A stretch of 64,000 bases of DNA from Megalobrama amblycephala (Eukaryota > Chordata > Actinopteri > Cypriniformes > Xenocyprididae). The stretch is taken from positions 13,250,001 through 13,314,000 of the forward strand of contig NC_063052.1 of assembly GCF_018812025.1 (NCBI RefSeq), written 5' to 3'. A program made the position numbers and the translations under genes. The notes under the pieces were generated by a model that had not been told where the DNA came from, ran no database searches, and saw nothing but the letters and a program-made list of their open reading frames with translations. Shown piece by piece: positions 53,735 to 64,000 of the stretch. Positions within the stretch are counted from its first letter, which is position 1. Every line of letters begins with the position of its first letter.

Positions 53735-55085
53735 TACAACAAACGGCTGGTAGGAACTACAACTAGATTCTTCCAAGGTTGGTGACATCACAAACCCTAA
53801 AATTTACATAAACCCCGCCCCCGAGAACACGCAACAAAGGGGACAAGGCCATGTTGGGCTGCTTTAGAGAAGATGAAGAGTTGTTGTAGTAGTGTTGTTT
53901 ATTTTACGCCACAAACGAGGGTCAATTCAATGCTATATTTGCACAAAAGATTAACATGACAGCACATGCTAGTCGATGAGTTGAATCAACTCCACAGCAA
54001 CTACATAAATTTATCCACTAACCGTTCAGAAACGTCCAGTTTCATTCTAAAAGTTGTAACTCTCTCCATCAGTGTCGACTCCGGTTTGAACATTGTATAA
54101 AGGCTGAACACCGTCGTCATTTTGGCTGCGTGAGTTTCTCCTGCTTTGTTGTTGTTGAGCAACCGAAGCGTGAGCTGTTAAAGCTCCGCCCTCTTCTGGA
54201 AAGCTGCCCAGCTCATTTGCATTTAAAGGGACACACACAAAAACGGCGTGTTTTTGCTCACACCCAAATAGAGTGCCTCAGGGATGACTTATTTTTGTAG
54301 GCAAAACCCGGAAGCGAGTTAGCATTTTAGGACTTCCGGTTCCAACGCCGTAAAGTCTAGATGGGTTTTTTGAATGGGTTTTTGCTAAATCGCCTGAAAT
54401 AAGGTCTGTGGTTAACAAAGCCTCTAAATACTTTCACGTTTTGATCTATGACATAAAGCACACCAGTTATAACCCACTTGTGATTTTTTTAAACTTTTAC
54501 TTTGTCTTAAAATCGGCGGTTGCTAACAAATTGCTAAAAGGGACTACTTCCTTTGGCGGGGACTTTAGACGTCATCATGACAAACAGGACATTTGGACAG
54601 CATTTCTCATGAAAAAGTGGATAAGTATTCATACACAGCACAGATCATAATCAGTGAGCATGTTTTTAAATAGAGTTGTTTTCTAAATACAGTTTGAGGA
54701 AGTTTGGTGGTGACGACGTTGATCCGCGACCATGGTGTGCTGTAGTCCGTTTATAGCCTACTGTTAGCCTTTTATATCTGACGACTTTATTTAGGCTTCA
54801 AAATCTATAAATGTTGTGTTAACTTGTAAAGATTATCTTGATAGACAAAACGTGTAAGTGTCATAACCCTTTGTTAAACACAGAGCTTATTTTCTGCGAT
54901 TTTCCAAAAGTCTATGGGAAAAATGCATAGGCTTTCAGTCGAGGGAACCCGTGCGCAGATAACTTCCGGGTTGGCCTACAAAAACGCATCATCGGTGGGG
55001 CAAATTTGACAAGCTATAATAAATGATCTGTGGGGTATTTTGAGCTGAAACTTCACAGACGCATTCTGTTGCCATATATTACATC
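53735..55085. repeat. Dispersed repeat split by a palindromic insertion
   Basis: Matches 48900-49290 in the same order, but the match is interrupted after CACCCAAATAG (54271) and resumes with GGGCAAATTTGACAAG at 54998. Confidence 0.75.
54272..54997. mobile_element. Insertion with inverted ends inside the dispersed repeat
   Basis: ATGACTTATTTTTGTAGGC near 54285 is mirrored by GGCCTACAAAAACGCATCAT near 54973, with CCCGGAAG / CTTCCGGG next to each. The uninterrupted sequence at 49224 is the matching empty site. No transposase. Confidence 0.75.
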
Positions 55086-56590
55086 TTAGGGGTATTATAG
55101 AGTCTTTGAAGCATTCTTTCAAACTTAAATTTAAATTAATTAAATATTTTTAAATAGACTGCTGCAATTAACATTTTGTCAGAACCTCAGTTTTATTCTC
55201 ATTTTATCAAGAATCGTGCAGCTCTATTTCATAAACACAAACAAACGCTCAGCTTGCATTCATTTGCTGTCCACAAGATGGCAGAAGAACCATAATGTGA
55301 AGACTGGGAGGAGTGCAGGGTTTTTAGTATGCTGTATTGGTTTATTAATTATCCTGCTGGGGTTTGTAGTCATGATGGTACATTCCGTACCTGCACTGAG
55401 CTGGCACTTTGTTCTTGCTGCAGATTTGATTTTTACATTTATAAATTAAACAGCTTGTTGCATCTACATTTTGCTGCAGCAGGGCTGAGTGTTTCTCTGC
55501 AGGCCTGGGGATGTGTGTGTGTTGGTGATAAATTACTTGCACGTTTCAGCATTTGTCCCCGTTTATAAAAATCAGATGTAACAACAAAAGAATATTGATA
55601 GAGGAGCTTCAGATATGCAGATTAATGTAGGTTGACTTTCTCTTGGGCAGAATTTGTTTTTGCAATCTGTGGTTTTAGATTTCAGGCTGTTTTTATTCTT
55701 TATCTATTAAGTAAACACTTCTTCCAGAATTGATTTACTTTTCTCCTTTTTCTTTTTGTGAGAATTTTGCACACAGATGCATTTAGACTTTGCCCCCATT
55801 TTATGGTAAAGTACAAAGATTAATATTTTTACTTTTTCTACATAACATAAAGCTCATTTTGCCTAACGTGTTCATTAAAATAATTGTGTTATAGCCAGTA
55901 TAATGCTATAATCAGAACAACAAAGAAGCTCTCTGTAGGACCGGCACAACTGTATCAATGCAATCAAATAAAACTGTGATTAGTCAAACAGTGCGACATT
56001 AGAGCAGCCTGTATTATAACAGCCAAATAATATAGCTATACATTTCTCCAAGTCCAATTGTAAAGGGAATGCTGAAAGAGCTTGGACCACGGAGGAAAAT
56101 TAGAGGAAAATGTGATTACTGGAGAGCAGAGCTGAGAATCTATTGGACTGTGATCTTTGACAATGTCTGATTTAGCCAATATATTATTCACAGCCCACAG
56201 TTCATATCAAGGACGTTATATATTGTGTTCAGGACATCGTTCAGTTTTTAAAGAGATAGATGAATCACCTCATGTTGTTCCAAACCTGTAACTTACTATC
56301 CTCTGTGGAACACAAAAGAAGACGTTGGGCGTAATGTTAGAGACAGCAGCCTCATTGTTCACTTTCATTGCACCTTTACAGCGAGAGTGAATCAGTCTGT
56401 CATTTTGACTTCTCCGCTGGTGTTCTGTGGAAGAAAGAAAGCCATACAGGTTTGAAACAACATGAGGCTGATGTGATTCATTTTTGGGTGAACTATCCCT
56501 TTAAGACTTCCTCAGTTTTTAAGTCTCTATAGAAAGGCTTGTTTGTATCATAGGCTATGTTCAGTTTCTGTGCCTTTATACTGACTATCT
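55086..56590. other. Intergenic sequence with a MITE fragment
   Basis: 56250-56505 has GTTCACCC-family blocks and ends GGGTGAACTATCCCTTTAAG. The rest, including short frames near 55216-55568, shows no recognisable gene. Confidence 0.45.
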
Positions 56591-56593
56591 TGC

Positions 56594-57690
56594 ACTCTAA
56601 AAAAAAAAAATGCAGGGGTAAAAACAACCCAAGTTGGGTTGAAAATGGACAAACCAGTGCTTGGGTTGTTCTGACCCAACCTGCTGGGTAGTTTTATTTA
56701 ACTCAACTATTGTTTATAAATTAATGTATTTCTTGCTTAAAATGAACCCAAAGTATGTTGGAAATGAACATTTATTAATAAGTTTAATGAATAATAATTA
56801 AACAATAAACATTTATGCTTATTAATTAATGTTCACCTTTTGATTATTATTGTTGCCTCTAGTAATTATGTGTCTGATTTTTAATTTCTAACCAATTTTG
56901 GATTCATTTTAAGCCAGACATATAGTCATTTTTAAACAATAGTTGAGTTAAATGAAACTGTCCAGCACGTTGGTCAAACATTTAACCCAATCGATGGGCT
57001 TGTCCGTTGTCAACCCAACTTGGGTTGTTTTTAACCCAGCATTATTTAGGGTGATGGATAAAAGTGTGTGCACCATTTCCAGTACATGCATTAGGATTTA
57101 TAAAAACCTACACTAAAAAATGCTGGGTTAAAAACAAGAACTGGGTTGAAAACAGAAAAACGGGTTGTTTTTTAACCCAACGGTTGGGTTAAAAGTTTTA
57201 TTTAATTCAACTATTATTTAAAAATGACTGTATTGCTTGCTTAAAATGAACCCAAAATGTGTTGGAAATGAACATTTATTAATATGTTTAATGAATAATA
57301 AATAAACTATAAACATGTATTATTAATAATATAATTAATTAATAATTAATATTAATTATTAATTAATAATATATGTTAATAATATTATGTTAATATATAA
57401 TACATATATTAATATTAAATGTTCACCTTTTGATTATTATTGTTCTCTCTAGTAATTATGTGTCTGATTTTTAATTTCCAACCAACTTAATAAATGTTTA
57501 TTGTTTAATTATTATATTAACATAGGCTAAATGTTAATTTCCAACATACTTTGGGTTCATTTTAAGCAAGCAATACAGTCATTTTTAAACAATTGTTGAG
57601 TTAAATAAAACTACCCAGCAGGTTGGGCAAACATTTAACCCAATCACTGGGTTTTTCCATTTTCAACCCAACTTGGGTTGTTTTTAACCC
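56594..57690. mobile_element. Two tandem palindromic elements with AACCCAA(G/C)TTGGGTT ends
   Basis: 56594-57052 and 57111-57690 each start with AAAAACAACCCAAGTTGGGT-like sequence (the second diverged) and end CCCAACTTGGGTTGTTTTTA. They share internal blocks (CTAGTAATTATGTGTCTGAT). The second contains an extra TTAATAAT-rich run at 57320-57420. Confidence 0.8.
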
Positions 57691-57974
57691 ATACAGGTTT
57701 TGGTACGTCATGAATTAAGGCAGAATGTTCATTTTAGGTGAACTATATCCTTTTAAGCATTCAAAGCATAATGCAAACTCACTTTAAACACACACATGAG
57801 TGCTAAGTTAATGTCACCTCCTCTCATTTGGGGGAAAAGATAACTTGTTCTGCGCACCTACATGAAATCTGCATATGAATCTCAAAAATGCCTTTGTGTC
57901 ACGTAGGCAGATCTAATTGCATTTCTTCAGAGCCCGTCGCGCTGTCTGAGTATTTGATGCAATCCATACACACA

Positions 57975-58012
57975 CACTGAGAGAGAGAGAGCGAGAGAGA
58001 GAGAGAGAGAAT
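57975..58012. repeat. GA microsatellite
   Basis: GAGAGAGAGAGA runs with one C-containing break, just upstream of the GC-rich promoter region. Confidence 0.9.
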
Positions 58013-58596
58013 GAATGAAGTCACGACGAGCAGAACTTCAGTTCCCAGAGTCCTCCAGAGGAGGAGAAAAAATCTAGACACAAGAATCTACGGAGGCCCG
58101 GATGCCCCCATCGACAAGGCACGTCTACAGCCCTCTCTGACTAGATTCCTCCGAGTTGGTTTGCAGAGGGCGAGAAACGGCGCAGAACGGCGCTCATTCC
58201 AATTTCTCGCGCTCGCTGCACTCCCGGGGCGCTCCTGTGACAAACTGCGGTACTCTCTTACTACAATTTGAGTTTTTTTCTATCCGACGCGGTGACAAAA
58301 ACACGCGAGTTTTCTCTTGTTCTCCCTGCGTTTTTATTTCTGTTTTCTTTTTTATTTCTTTTTCCTTTTTTTTTTTTTTTTAAGAAAAACCAGATGCTGA
58401 ACAGACTGTTTGGCGTCGCATGACAGAAGAGGACCGAGATGACCAAAACCCCCGACATTCATACATAGTTCTGTTTTTCTTCTGCTTTTAAGATGTTGCA
58501 TGTCACCGAACGTTCTGTGATCCAGTCGCGAGACGCCTGATGAGCGCGTGAGGAGCGCAGCACCACAGCTGCAGCAGCGGAGCTCGTCGCCTCCCG
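58013..58596 (+). promoter_or_regulatory. GC-rich promoter and probable first non-coding exon of a downstream gene
   Basis: CpG-rich sequence ends at a good donor, CTCCCG|GTGAGT (58596/58597). A poly-T run at 58364-58382 splits it, so the transcription start may lie after 58400. CpG-rich stretches continue past 59090 and at 59395-59550. No long frame is credible. In human the gene after FGR in the same direction is AHDC1, which has untranslated first exons; that is the best guess by gene order only. Confidence 0.5.
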
Positions 58597-60504
58597 GTGA
58601 GTGCGCGCGTCTGGCTTCACAGCCAAAATTTGCATAGTCTTCCCCTGCGCCGCGCCGCATTTCACGAGGGTTTGTGTTTTCTATTGAAGGAATTTTTATT
58701 AACCTCATCGCTGCCATTCATTGAGCTCGCGATAGGTCACTCGCACACACACACACGAGCGCGCGCGCACACTCCATATATACATAGATTACACTCACCT
58801 ACATCGATCAGACAGCTGTAGATTGCCAATATTAAATATTTCTTTATTTGTGCAATAAAATTGTGTGGACAATATATGTTTTTTATATATGAAACTATTG
58901 GTATAAATGAAACATAATTGACCGTTTTGATTTGGGAAGCGTGCATGTGTCGCTATAACACAAGGCAAACATAAATGTGCTATGGAATACTGATGAGTGA
59001 TCATAAGTGGCTGTTGACTGACAGCATGTATGAGCGTCTGATGCGTTGGGTGATTATTATGGGGAGACGACAGCAGCCGCGCGCGCCTGCCTGGAGCTCG
59101 CCAATGACTGCACTTTTGATTAGTCTGGCTAATTATTCAGCCTCTCTGTGTCTCTCAATTTTTAATCACGAAGTGCATTATTGGAATGCTTGTTTTACGT
59201 ACAATATTAAAGATGCCAAAGCATAAGTACAAAATAAAATTGTCATAATAAAATAAAAAGGCAGTCATGATTTCAATATACAGTATTAAATCTATTTACG
59301 CAGCTTTGGCATGACATGCCACTTAAGTAGTTATTTATTTATTAGTATTAAACTAATCTCCTCTGCTGTTTGACTGGGAAATGATGAGCAATGCAGTGGC
59401 GCGTTGGCGCAAGTCTTTCGGCTCGCGCTGTGCGCGCGACGGTGGCGCGAGGATGTTTATGTTGTGACAGGCGCGATTATTCATGGCACACGCCAGGAAC
59501 GTAACAAAACACGCGAGTTGCTCTGCCCAAAACACGCACATGGTGGCATTACGCGACATTTCTTCTAACAATGGAATGGATTATATAGTTTCAATATGTA
59601 TATGTTCAGCTCGCAAATGTCTTTGTGAACGTTAGGCAAGCTCTAGGTTGAATAGGGAGTGGGGGACCGTCTGTGCATGTGTCCACCTGTCAGAGAGTCT
59701 TATAGCGCTGGTCTCCATGGCAACTTTTATTCTGTAAAGGAAGCTTGGTTTCCCACAACAGCTGGAAACCTCTGATTGGCAGAGCTGAGAGACATAGCTG
59801 ACCTTGGCCACAGCTAGTATATCTCGCACTGCACATACTTAGCAGGAAAACACGGCTTCACTCTCTTCCATCATCCACTTTTTCATTCCCCGCTGGCTGG
59901 CTGTAGCTGTTTTTTTTTTTTTGGAGAGATTTTCACCTCTGACCCCTAGTTCCTCAGTCTAGGGAGGAAGGGGGAGGCATTCTGTTTCAGGCTGCTAAGT
60001 TTATCCGCATCAGTATGTGTGTGAGACACGGAGACACACAGAGAACTTGCGAGCGAGGATGGAGTCGGTGCGAGAGGAGGCGAGAGCGAGTAACTAGGGT
60101 TCTGTGTACCTGACTGGTTTCTGTGTCTCTCGGTAACGAGCCGACTCTAACAAGAGACAGAACCAGCTCAATTATTAAAGAAAGGGAGGGGAGAGAAAAA
60201 CAAGAGAGACACACACACATATACATCACATAAACAACAGCTCACGCATGCTGTGAGAGAACAACACAAACACAACCTGCCTTACGTTTGCTAGTTTAAA
60301 ACTCAGCCATTAAGAGCTTTGAGTGATTTTGATATATGCTACTACGAGACACCTAAAAAGAAAAACGCATGATGCCATAGAGTTTATTTAGATCAGCTGA
60401 TACAGTATGTTACATATGCATTTGAGTGCATTGATTCTGCCCTGACGTATGTCGTTCTCTCTCTCGCTTTCTCCCTCTCTCGACTCTCTCTTTCTCTCTT
60501 TCAG
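58597..60504. other. Probable first intron of the downstream gene, with CpG-rich stretches
   Basis: CA and GCGC runs at 58743-58768 and a CpG-rich block at 59395-59550. 59840-60200 could hold an alternative first exon, but no splice pair is convincing. Confidence 0.4.
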
Positions 60505-60590
60505 GTAACAAACTGCCTGGCTAAAGATTGCCATGGAAACATGCAGTTTGAGAGTGAGATGAGAAATGATTGAGAGAATCAATGTCTAAG
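60505..60590 (+). other. Probable second exon of the downstream gene (5' UTR)
   Basis: Long CT tract and acceptor CTCTCTTTCAG, 86 nt, strong donor GTAAGT. A nine-codon frame starts at 60532 and stops inside; a second ATG at 60582 (ATG TCT AAG) would run into the next exon. Whether the exon is coding cannot be decided here. Confidence 0.5.
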
Positions 60591-61296
60591 GTAAGTGTGG
60601 GTTTTCATTCCATACATCATTTAGGTCACACAGGACAGCCTGTTCAAATATGCTCATTGTTTTCAATTATGTAGTTGAAGTACTTTCTGTTTCTATAACT
60701 ACATGAAAGAAGGCTCTGATTCACCACACCTTTTTGTACACGTTCATGCAAGGCCGTAACCATGTCTTGAACATTGTTTTTTGGGGGGTTATTGTTTTTT
60801 TTAAGAATTTAAAGATTAAAAGGATTTAAGGGAATAATGAAAATGAAATAAGAACAGTACAATTAAACTTCCAGGTCTATTGTAGTTATTAAGTAATCAA
60901 TTAAAAATATTAAAAATATTTATATTCGTCATGTCACATCGAATAATATCATTCAAAAAATGTTGAGTATTATTATTTTTTTCTTTTCTTCCTTTTTTTA
61001 TATTTGTATATTAACATTGTCATTTAACGATTGCATTATTATTATCTATTTTAATTTTGATGTATCACTATTATTATTATTTTTTATTATTATTATAATT
61101 ATCGTTTGTACTATTACGGTTTAATTATCATCATCTAAGGCAGTTTGTTTGGGGGTGGTTGGGGAAAATGTAAAAAATACAATCTCTGTACAAACAATAG
61201 CATTTGTCTTTGGAATGAAAAAAAAGTTGAGTAGTTTGCATCACTGGATATTACTGTCGGTTGCTGAATATTTCAAACATAAAACAGTCGTCAAAT
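60591..61296. other. Intron sequence, AT-rich, no feature seen
   Basis: Contains short ATT-rich runs near 60970-61130. No gene. Confidence 0.4.
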
Positions 61297-62512
61297 ATTA
61301 AAGGGATAGTTCACCCAAAAATGAAAATCACCCCATGATTTACTCATCCTCAAGCCATCCTAGGTGTACATGACTATCTTCTTTCAGGACGAACATAATC
61401 TGAGATATATTTAAAAAAATATCCTTATTTCTCTATGGTTTATAATGTTTGTAAATGGGAGACTGTATTTTTTAACCCAAAAATAATGCATCCATCCATA
61501 AAAAAAAAGCAATCCATATGACTCCAGTGGGTTAATAAAGGCCTTCTGCAGGGAAGCAATGCATTTTTATAAGAAAAATATCCATAATTTAAAACTTTAC
61601 AAATTCAAATAACTACCTTCCGGCAGAAGTCGATTTACGGCGGAAGAGTATCCTTTGACCTGACGCATAACGTAATGATGAAGGCGGAGGCGCAGAGGAT
61701 AGAGCAAAATAAATAGTGTGACGTTTTTCCCGGGACAGTCCCGTATTTCAGCTCTATTTTTAGTGTCTTGACTTCATTAAGAAAAAATCACGTTTTGTCC
61801 CGTCATTTCATCTTTCCTAAAATTTCCGTTACAACTGGGTGATCATAGAATGAGTAGTAGTAGTAGTGTTCTGTCACGCAAGAACAGCCCAATCAATTCA
61901 TCATAGAACAACAATTACCATCCAATCACAATTCGTTATCGATTAGTGAAGGCGGGATAGGCGGAATAACGCTGAATGACAAAGACCAGGGGCACGTTCA
62001 AGCTCAAACCGGCACGCAACGTTTTGCTACGGTTTCCTGGTTGAACGACGTTTCCTGGAAACGGTGTGCAACGGGGTTTGGGATACGTTTTCTCTTGTTT
62101 GGTGGGTGTGTCAAAAATCTCAGCAACATGTATATAAAGCACACGGTATTAAAGAGACAGCTCGCACAATGAGTCCAAGCAAAGTCGTTTAAATATGCGT
62201 CCGCTGCAGCTCAGTATACGCAACAATTTACGATATTAGAAGACATGTTTGTTGTAAGAGTTTTATAGTATAGTAAAAATATAGCAATTCTTCAAAAAGA
62301 ACACAAAGAATGGCCTTCTCAGCTGCCATAGTTGCAACTCTTGCACCATCAGAACAGGGTGTTCAACGCACGCGATCAGTTCTCCTCGTGCCTGAATGGC
62401 TCAAATGCACACATAGTTGTCAAAATGTCCATTCCATCTATGGATTCAGTCTTAAAGGGACAGTAGCCTAATTAAATATTTGTCTTTCATTAATGTTAAT
62501 AAAAACAACTAA

Positions 62513-62566
<54 letters not shown>

Positions 62567-62797
62567 AATTTTATTTCACAAGATTTTATTTCACGAAATG
62601 CACACATAGTTGTCAAAATGTCCATCGTGTGGAGTATCTCACGTAAATACAGTCGATTATGGCTTAAGTGGACGTAAACAGGTGGGTGAAAACAGGATAT
62701 GTGTCAGTATATTACATCTATGGATTCGGTCTTAAAGGGACAGTAGCCTAATTAAATATTTGTCTTTCATTAATGTTAATAAAATAACTAAAGATGT

Positions 62798-62842
<45 letters not shown>

Positions 62843-62851
62843 AATTTTATT

Positions 62852-62896
<45 letters not shown>

Positions 62897-62948
62897 AATA
62901 TTATTTCACTATATATATATATATATATATATAGTGATATATAAAATT

Positions 62949-63011
<63 letters not shown>

Positions 63012-63480
63012 AATAAAATTTCTCATATCATGGTCATATTGCCCACTAGTCCCGTATTCCACCATGAGAAATCTGGTCACCCTAAAAACAAATCACTGGT
63101 CATGGATTATAAGTCTAAAACTATCATTTTTAAAGAGAAATGTCAGAGGATTTTGATATAAGAGAAGAGGAGTTTGAGTTTGAGTTTGAGTTTGTTTCAT
63201 AGCCCTATTTGTTTAAACTGCAAGAGGCGTCTAAGTTTACGATACTCCTACATCCTGCGTCATACATCGCGTCACAGGTTACTCATTTAGCGCAAGTCGA
63301 CTTGCGCATTCTGTGTACGGTCGTCCGCCGGAAGCTAGTTATTTGAATTTATTAAGTTTTAAATATGGATATTTTTCATAACCCCCTGAGTCGTATGGAT
63401 TACTTTTATTATGGATGCATTATTTTTTACTTCAAAACACGCCCCCCCCCCCCCCTTCACAACCATTATAAAGTGACGAG
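61297..63480. mobile_element. Expanded palindromic MITE with nested AT-rich hairpins
   Basis: Left end AAAGGGATAGTTCACCC. Arms near 61550-61640 and 63325-63420 are inverted (CAAATAACTACCTTCCGGC; CCGGAAGCTAGTTATTTGAA). The compact relative is 16934-17540. The space between holds other insertions and the AT blocks at 62515-63020. Confidence 0.65.
62515..63020. repeat. AT microsatellites in repeated and inverted blocks
   Basis: (AT)n runs near 62517-62562, 62800-62838, 62857-62892, 62911-62933 and 62953-63007 alternate with ATGAGAAATTTTATTTCAC and, inverted, GTGAAATAAAATTTCTCAT. A 60-bp flank (CTTAAAGGGACAGTAGCC) is also duplicated at about 62451 and 62731. Confidence 0.85.
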
Positions 63481-64000
63481 CGCTGTTAGACCGCAGAGGC
63501 AGACCAGCCTAAAAATGTGACTTTTAAAACTTTTTTTTGTAATCCTAACAACAAACAGAGCGCTGCATAATGGAGTACAGCAGAGCAGCATCAATAATAT
63601 CAAATATTTGAGGGGGGACAATTTGGCCATTTCTAATTATCTGGGGGGGACTCAATGTCTGTGGTGGTTACGGCCCTACATTAACGTGCTTTAACTGGGT
63701 TAAGTGAATGAAGCATGTTTGAGACCTGTGCCAATCATGTTTTTCTTTGTTCTTTATGTTTTTTTGTCCATTTCTTCTTTGTGTTTCATTTCCAAATTTT
63801 GAATCACATTTAGTTTCACAAGTGTCTATTCAGTTACATTTTAGTGAAATTTTAAACATTTTGTATAAAGCATAATAATGATGAGACAAGGAGCCTTTTT
63901 GAACCATACCCATCACTTCAGTGCTATCCGAAATATGGTGATAAGTCTTGCGTCACGGAAGCAAAATCTTTCAGTTGTCATTCAAGCTAAGATTTTAGGA
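63481..64000. other. Intron or intergenic sequence to the window end
   Basis: No gene or recognised repeat. Confidence 0.35.

Noticed and set aside
55216..55568. Overlapping small frames with a hydrophobic stretch
   Set aside because: No splice signals, promoter or family match; composition is intergenic.
58011..58271. 86-codon frame in the CpG island as the start of a protein
   Set aside because: Ends before the donor site and shows no known domain; more likely 5' UTR.

Overview
The window is teleost nuclear DNA, very probably from a cyprinid. It has intron-rich vertebrate genes with GT-AG junctions, and a high density of short palindromic DNA elements with TTAA or TA ends of the kind common in zebrafish and carp genomes. 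CA, GA and AT microsatellites and one 5'-truncated LINE are also present. There is no bacterial, plasmid or phage content.

Layout: (1) 1-2548 is a 42-bp minisatellite cut by the window edge. (2) 2549-8150 is intergenic and repeat-rich, with a 1.3-kb foldback element (4582-5900) and a 200-bp hairpin (6423-6626). (3) 8190-16490 (+) is a complete sestrin gene, best called sesn2: 10 coding exons with every phase consistent, 445 residues, and the redox and leucine-pocket residues intact. (4) 16500-19250 is nested transposon debris. (5) About 19400-52083 (+) is a complete Src-family tyrosine kinase gene of the FGR/YRK type: a GC-rich first exon, a possible second non-coding exon, and 12 coding exon segments, two of which are alternatives. 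(6) 52100-57900 is 3' flank and repeats. (7) About 58010-64000 holds the GC-rich promoter and first exons of another + strand gene that runs off the window; gene order suggests ahdc1, but no diagnostic coding sequence is visible.

The main result is in the kinase gene. Two alternative versions of the exon that encodes the SH2-kinase linker and glycine loop lie 3 kb apart, at 38931-39095 and 42137-42292. They are 165 and 156 nt long, both in phase 1-1, each with good splice sites and an intact reading frame. This is the FYN exon 7A/7B arrangement, including the same 3-residue length difference, in a gene that is otherwise FGR/YRK-like. As I know the families, mammalian FGR has the 7B-type sequence and chicken YRK the 7A-type. 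This locus carries both, which suggests YRK and FGR are one locus that lost different alternative exons in different lineages. The exon choice also switches a glycine-loop cysteine on (7B) or off (7A). A 1.9-kb array of self-complementary repeats and a pyrimidine tract with a TGCATG motif lie between the two exons.

Sestrin 2 is a stress-induced leucine sensor upstream of mTORC1, and FGR is a myeloid Src-family kinase. They are not known to act in one pathway. Their linkage parallels SESN1-FYN in human, so the block is probably an ohnologue of that region. Exon coordinates were derived by hand from splice motifs, phase and family similarity; no alignment or database search was run.
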